11,495 nucleotides of DNA from Spirogloea muscicola (taxonomy: Eukaryota; Streptophyta; Zygnematophyceae; Spirogloeales; Spirogloeaceae). Shown in pieces: positions 1 to 6,300 of the stretch (the first letter of the stretch is position 1; the number at the start of each line of letters is the position of its first letter). The translations under genes were made by a program, and so were the position numbers. Location: NCBI GenBank assembly GCA_009602725.1, contig WELB01000320.1, positions 106,170 to 117,664 on the forward strand, given 5' to 3'. The notes below the pieces were generated by a model. That model worked only from the letters and a program-made list of their open reading frames with translations, was not told where the DNA came from and searched no databases.

Positions 1-130
1 CGCGCTGGCCGTGGCAGCTTCCTCCGGCCCCCGCGCCGCTGTCAGTGCCGGCGGCTGCGGCGGCGGCGGCGGCGGCGTCGGCGACGGCGACGGCGGCGGC
101 GGAGCTGGTGGCAGCTCAGGCCATGCCTAA
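1..130 (+). other. CGG-rich leader or upstream exon of the formin
   Basis: Very GC-rich. A (CGG)n-like trinucleotide tract runs from about 56 to 111. Two forward frames are open here (Gly-rich, or Ala-rich running into MPKYQLLALRRHALRPRPAR from the ATG at 123). It may be 5' UTR or coding N-terminus; the sequence alone does not decide. No TATA-like promoter was recognised. Confidence 0.4.
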
Positions 131-396
131 GTATCAGCTGCTGGCTCTCAGGCGCCATGCGCTGCGCCCGCGTCCGGCCCGCAGGAGCTTCGCAGGTCCA
201 GCAGCCTCCTGAGCGCCCTCTTTGGCGGCGGCGGTGGCGGCGGCGGCGGCGGCGCCTTTGGCCGGCGGGGCGGCCGCGGCCGACACCAGCGCCCTCCGCC
301 GGACGAGGTCCTTCCAGAGTACCTCCACGAGCGCCTCCTCGCCTTTGCGGTCGAGCGCGACGTGGAGCACCTCGGCGAGCAGGAGGACGACCGCAG
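131..396 (+). CDS. Formin exon 1: Gly-rich N-terminus and start of PTEN-like domain
   Basis: The frame opens after a TAA at 128-130 and has no ATG. It reads LRRSSSLLSALFGG, then a run of ten glycines, then EYLHERLLAFAVERDVEHLG, which aligns with the first strand and helix of the plant class II formin PTEN-like domain. The donor is CGCAG|GTATGC (phase 2). An ATG at 123 in a good context (GCCATGCC) is in another frame, which stops at 208-210 (TCC TGA). A single missing base between 123 and about 205, or an upstream exon, would supply the start. The 3' half is supported by joining cleanly to exon 2. Confidence 0.7.
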
Positions 397-3300
397 GTAT
401 GCTGGACTTAGGGTTTAGGTAATAGGGTTTAGGGTTTCAGGGTTTATCATTCAGGGGGTTTCGGGTTCAGGGTTTGAAGTTTAGGGGTTTAGGGGTTTCG
501 GGATTGGCTTTAGCCGTTTCGGGTTTGGGGTTTAGGGCTTGAAGTTTAGCAATAGCTGTGTTGAGAAAAGCTTAGAGCTTTCCGACTTCGATCTGAGGTT
601 GGTGCAGAGGCGTGGGTTCTGCACGCTCCAAGCTCTCTAGAGTCCGAGTAGTGCATAGTTAAGTTCTTCGCTGCATGACGGCTGTCAATCTCATGAGGCT
701 GACGAGCCCTTGTGGCAGAGCCCGCTGTCTGGCCTTCATTCAACTTCGCCCATCAACAGCATACTGATGCAGACAGCTGCCGACAGCAGTCTGTCGCAGA
801 AACCAATGACCTTTGTTGTCTCGCCTCTACTGTAGCTCTAGGATTGGTCTGTTTACTGCGACTCCATAGACCTAGCTCTTCAAGGTGAGGACCTATCTGC
901 CAGTATCTACGCAGGTATGTACGGTGCCTAAAGGACGTGGCGGCATTCCTGGCGCAGCATCACCCGGACACCGTGTTGCTCGTCAATTTCGGCGCTTTGC
1001 TCCTGCGTCCAGAGCTCTATGCACTCTTTGGCAACAATGTGTGCGAGGTGAGTGGTGATGCTTCCGCATACTGTCAGCCGCATGACTTTCAACACTCATC
1101 TCTTTCTTGCTCATTTTTGCTTGAGGCTCCAAGGCAGGACAACCCATCGAAGTTGGTGTTTGAGTAATTGGTATTTCAGTGAAAGCGGAGACAAGCCTCG
1201 TGACAGCCTGAGCCGCAAGCAGAAGCTTGTTGCATTAGGTGGTGGTCATATTTTGACTCGGCCATTACCGCCAATTAATGAGGTCTCAAATGAGCAGGAA
1301 TATCAGACAAAAGGCATGCACTTCATCAGAGTTGACTGCCTGATGGCCAGCAGAGCTTCACCATCAGAGCCACACCATCAGAGTCGCACTTTTGTCAAGA
1401 GTAGTGTCAAAAGGAATCTCTGCAACTTGACTGCACATCGCTCACTTGCCGCATGCAGCTCGGAGCCGCTTGGGACCAGCCTCGGGGGGCGGGCGTCTGC
1501 CCTCTCGACACCCTCTTTGCTGCCTGCGCGTCGATCAACAACTGGTGCACCAGCCTTCCACCCTTCTCGTACTTGTTTTGCATGGTCCTAGGAGTCTGGC
1601 CTTCGAAGGGCTCATTAGGGCCATAAGGCCACAGATTATCAACTGAGGAACGTGGTTTAGTGGGTACGTGTAGAGCCGATGGCTTATGCTAGTCTTTCGG
1701 CTTACACTTAGTGATGCCTAAGTAGTGCCGAGTCACATGAAGCCTATGTTGTTTGCTTGGTCAGGCCCAGGGTCAGGCATTGGGAGGGCCGTCATGGCAC
1801 TCCGCACTTGGCACAGCATTGTAACCATGCAGTCGCTGTACGGTCCTGCTGACTAAGTGGGGCCGGCAGGGCAGGCTTGCACTCGATGACGAGCACGTTG
1901 CGGTGCTGCACACGCGCTCGCCCGCCGACGGCAATGCAGCCACCTTCCTGCGCTTTGTGACTGCGTGCTACCTGGCCTTCTGGTTCGCCAGTGCTGGCCA
2001 TTCTTCACTCAGATCCTCCAACTGCATGATGCAACTGTTACTGTCACTTTATGTTACGCTGAAAATTACTGCTTGATCCTACTCTCAGACTCCAATGTTC
2101 CGATGTTTGTGCTTTACACGAAGTGCTTGTGCATTTGTTGGTTCTAGCTCCGATTTTGACCACGCCTTGGAGGCCCTGGAGTCGCTGCCGCGGGCTCTAG
2201 ATGATGAACCTCCGTGGTTCGTCACTGGAGGCCCCTCGCCGCTGAGGAAGCAGGCGGCGGTTGCACCAGCAGGAAAGGGTGCAGCTGCGACCGCCACTGC
2301 CGCCCAGCGGCGCTACTGCCAGTATTTTGGCGACGTCCTCTACTCTCCTGTGCGTCTACTCCACCTCGACTCCCCGCTCTATTTCAAGCAATTAGCTGTT
2401 CCCTCAGTGTACTAGCATGACTTGAGAAGCCGTCAAGTGTGTTATTTGTCAAGATGACACTTCCTTTTAGCTCTTTCATGCAACAAAATCAAGTGCCCAT
2501 TTAGTTGGTCTTTAACAACGTCTCACTGTTTACATTGATCATAGCATGCTCAGAGTTCTCTACTTTGTGTACTGAAAGACTAGTGTATGGGACCGTACTT
2601 ATCTTCACCTGGCTGATGTCTCCATCAGCCCACTGACAAGAGATGCCAAGCACCATCTTCTGGACATCTTGCCTTGCAGTCGGCATCGCAGCGGAGGAAG
2701 GGTGCTGTGACACTGCAGAAAGTCATACTCGGAGCTTGCCCGACAATTGACGGGGCAGATGGCTGCAGGCCATACATCAAGGTTGCTGAACAGATGCAGC
2801 GCTTTTTCTTGTAGATTCATATCATGATACTGTCATTATTCAACTTTCAATTGTGACTTAAGCACCCTCACTTACACATCACTGAAGGACTGCTGTGAGA
2901 GAAGGAATATGACCAACTTCCAGTATATTGGTGGTTGAATGATGTTCGTGTAATTTGAGAAGCACTTGAGCACTCCAGGTGTGGAGGCGGGGCCAGGAGA
3001 TTGGATGCAGCTTCAAGACGGGCGAAGTAAGTACAGAAGTGCCAAGCTGTGCCGCTCTAAATGCAGGACACCTTGCACTATGTTCTTGAGATCGTATGAG
3101 CCACAGCTACAATTTATTTAGCTTCTTAGCTGGATGACTGCAGAATCTGAGTCTTTCTCCCCTAGATCCTTGTCATGCTTCGTGGGAAATAGATATGTTA
3201 TACTTGCCATCGATGGTCTTTTTCAGGTACCAGCAAGGCAGGAGGCCAGTCTGAACTGGATGGTCCCTTTTGAGCTTGGGCTGCCCATCTGGGGGGACGT

Positions 3301-6300
3301 TGCGCTCTCCGTCCACAATTGGATAGGTAAAGTATACATGTCTTTAAGAGACGGAATTATTTTAACATCTAAGTAGCATAATGACTTGAGTTTAGGCAGA
3401 TTCTCTGAAGTTCTTCTCTTGTCCAATTTTCAGGCAACATCAAAGTATCAGACGAGCTGCCCTTGTTTGTGTTTGCCTTCCACACTGGTTACATTGACAC
3501 GGGCTTGTTCCGCATCACGCGCCGCCAGGTCAGTATCTCTGATTGCACTAGCGCTGACTTCCTCCAGAATGCTTCAGGGACTTTGCTATAGCCGTGATCA
3601 AAAGAAGTCCGGAACCCTTGGATAATGTATCTTTGATCCAAAGGTAGTCTTTACCCCCTACATTGTCTGGGAAATGCAGCTGACCACCTTCGATTTTGTG
3701 CGTAATTGGTTGGACCCCCTTGTCTCAATAAATTGCAGTACGAATCTTGCATTTCGCCTAGTATAAACAGTGACTAGTCGAGGTGCACTGCACGAGGTGA
3801 CATCAGTGTACAAGCGTGCTCAGTGGTTTCTAAGGATTCTGGATTTTGATATGTCTCAATCATGCAGAGTGTTGTGCACGTGGGTATGCAGTTTGTTATA
3901 GAGTCGTGCGTGATTGTCTCACCGGATGCAAAGCCGCTGCTGTTCTGCTCCTTTACCGCCCCAGCTGGACTCAGCTTACGCTGGCGACATGGACGTGCCG
4001 GAGGACTTTTTCGTGGACATCACGCTGGACCCGCGTGTGTCGACCGTCCTCCTGGAGGGCGCCCGCGAAGTCGACACATGGCGCGGCGTGCTTGCTGAGT
4101 ACGGGATGGAGGACCCGGAGACCTTCACGGCGCACGCCTCCAGCGAGCGTCTCAAGCGCAGGTTGTAAAGGCAAAGCGTATATTTCAGATACTGAACTTA
4201 TGGTATATGATATACAGTTAGAGCTCCATGGATGAAGCTGATATATTTTACTTATCAGCAGCTATTATGTATTACGATCATGTATCACTACACTTATGCA
4301 GCTCTTGATATGAATAATCCTGCATAGTCGACTGGCCCATTGACATTGCACCTTGGTGATCGCAGGGCCATGGAGAGGGTGATGACGCAAATGAAAGCGG
4401 TGCATGCCGACGGCGTGCCACACCTCCGGCCAGTGCCGCCAAAGGAGGAGCAGCAGGCCGCTGGAGCCGGCGACGGTGAGCGAGCGGCCCCGCCGGCTGA
4501 GGTGGGGCTGCTGGCTACTGAGGCTGGGCCGCTCGCTGGCGGGGAAGGTGGCCATGGACGTGGAGTGCCGCCGCTTGCTGAGGTCTTTTCTGCGCCCATT
4601 GGAGCTCTGGAGTCGCAGCCGGCTGCTCTGCCACCACCTCCGCCGCCGCCGCCGCCACCGCCATCAGCACGGCTGCCGCCGGCTGGCAGCGTTGCAGGCC
4701 GGCCACCGCCGCNCCACCTCCTCCAGGCCTCCATGGCCGGCGGCCTCCAGCCCCCGCCTCACAGCGGCCGCCAGGCTTGGCGCCGCAAGGTGCTGCCACT
4801 GTCAAGGGGGTCTTCTGGACGAAGCTTCCGCAGACCAAGGGTACGATCTGGGAGGACCTCGTCGGAGCCGCTGTCAGCTCGGGCGCGGCAGCCGACAGCA
4901 GTGCAACGCCTTCTGGCGTCGAGCTGGGGGATGCCCAGAAGGAGGCCCTCCGCTGGCTCTTCCGTGTCAAGCCGCGGCGGAGGGCGGCCGTGGGGCCGGT
5001 CCAGGGCGGCGGCCGCGGCGGAGGAGGCGCTGAGGAGGGCGGCGACCGGGCCCGGCGCGTGCGCCTCGTCACGCTGACGAGGGCCAACAACATTGCGATC
5101 ATGCTCACGCAATTTCGCATGCCGCACGCCGCGATCAAGGAGGCCGTCCTGGCCGGCGACCCCGACGGCGTGTTCACATTGGAGCGGCTCGGACTTCTCA
5201 TGCAGGCATCAGCTCCTATAACATCTCTAAACCCCAAACCCTACACCATAAATACTAACTTAATCGTAAATCCCTGTACTTGAGTCTCAGTCTCCACTCT
5301 TCCTCTCTCTCCTGAGCCCCCCCATCTAATCACTTTTGCCTCTAATTGCTTGCTTGCTCTTCTTGGCGCTGCCCCTCTTACTCTTAAGTATGGTCACACC
5401 GTCATTCTTGTAATTATAAATATTAGTAACAATGTTAATACTCTATATGTTGTTGCCTCGGTGTTGTCATTGTCGCTTCGCTCCCTCTGTCCCTTGTTCC
5501 TCTCCCCATGTGCCTCCCTCCTCCTCTGCCCCTTCTCCTCGCTTGTGGTCTCTCCCTCTCAAATTCCTCTCCTCCCTTCCGTAAACCCCTCTCCCTCCCA
5601 CTCTTGAAAACCTCCTCTCTTTGTGCTTCTTGTCTTAGTCCTCTCCTCAGACACTCTCTCTATCTTGGTTCTGTGCTCCTCTTACACTGCCCATGCCGCC
5701 TGTTTGCGGCACATGCACACCATTGGTCTTTGGTACGGCACGTCTGCTTGTATCAAACAAAAAGCCCCTTGGTCATGCTGGTCTGCTTAACTCTTCCGCT
5801 TTCCCCCGCGGCGCGGCTGTCCTCCAAGTGCTGATTGGTTTCCCTTACTCATCTTCCAAAGCGGTTCAGGTGATACCCACTGACGAGGAGGTCGCGGTCT
5901 TCAAGCAGTCTACGATTTCTGTGGACACCCTGACATCCTCCGAGCAGTTCCTTGCCGCCATGGCCCAGGTCCCCCGCCTTCGCACTAAAGTGCAGGTCTG
6001 GCCCCACCCTGCCTCATGTACTACTCAATTGATGCAACTAATGTATTTCATTTCTTTGCTTTTTAACAAGCTCAGTGCGCCTCACTCTAGCCTACCTCCG
6101 TTTACTTCATGCAGACAAGACAATAGGGGCGTTATCAGCATAAACATTGAGCGTCAGGTTCTGGAACTCAACACCTTTTGTAGACCCAATTAACATCAGA
6201 CCTCTTACAAGTAGCCGATTGGGCATGCAGGTGATGATCTTCGTGCGCCACTTTGATGCTGTCGTCAAGGACGCGATGGAGGCACTGGCAACAGTCCAGC

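Larger units (their letters stand above)
5206..5869 (+). other. Formin intron 11, apparent GC-AG intron
   Basis: 664 bp, the longest intron. FH2 homology requires LLMQ to join directly to VIPTDEE, which sets the donor at ATGCAG|GCATCA (GC instead of GT) and the acceptor at GGTTCAG|GTG. Without splicing, the frame runs to a stop at 5281-5283. A short telomere-like stretch in CCCTAAA orientation lies near its start, and a long pyrimidine-rich body follows. Confidence 0.7.

Noticed and set aside
407-548. Possible CRISPR array or chromosome end
   Set aside because: The short G-rich units are degenerate telomeric repeats without spacers, and the array lies between two exons of one gene, so it is interstitial.
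1052-1591. 179-codon + strand open frame
   Set aside because: It spans intron 2 and overlaps exon 3 in the wrong frame. The formin frame at 1459-1544 has the homology.
4475-4480. Donor-like GTGAGC inside exon 11
   Set aside because: The frame stays open and meaningful through the linker into FH1, and no acceptor is required by homology; it could still be used in an alternative transcript.
4294-5237. Long - strand open frames opposite FH1/FH2 (4294-4734, 4515-5237, 4759-5127)
   Set aside because: They are antisense shadows of the GC-rich formin exon 11. Only the + strand shows FH1/FH2 homology.
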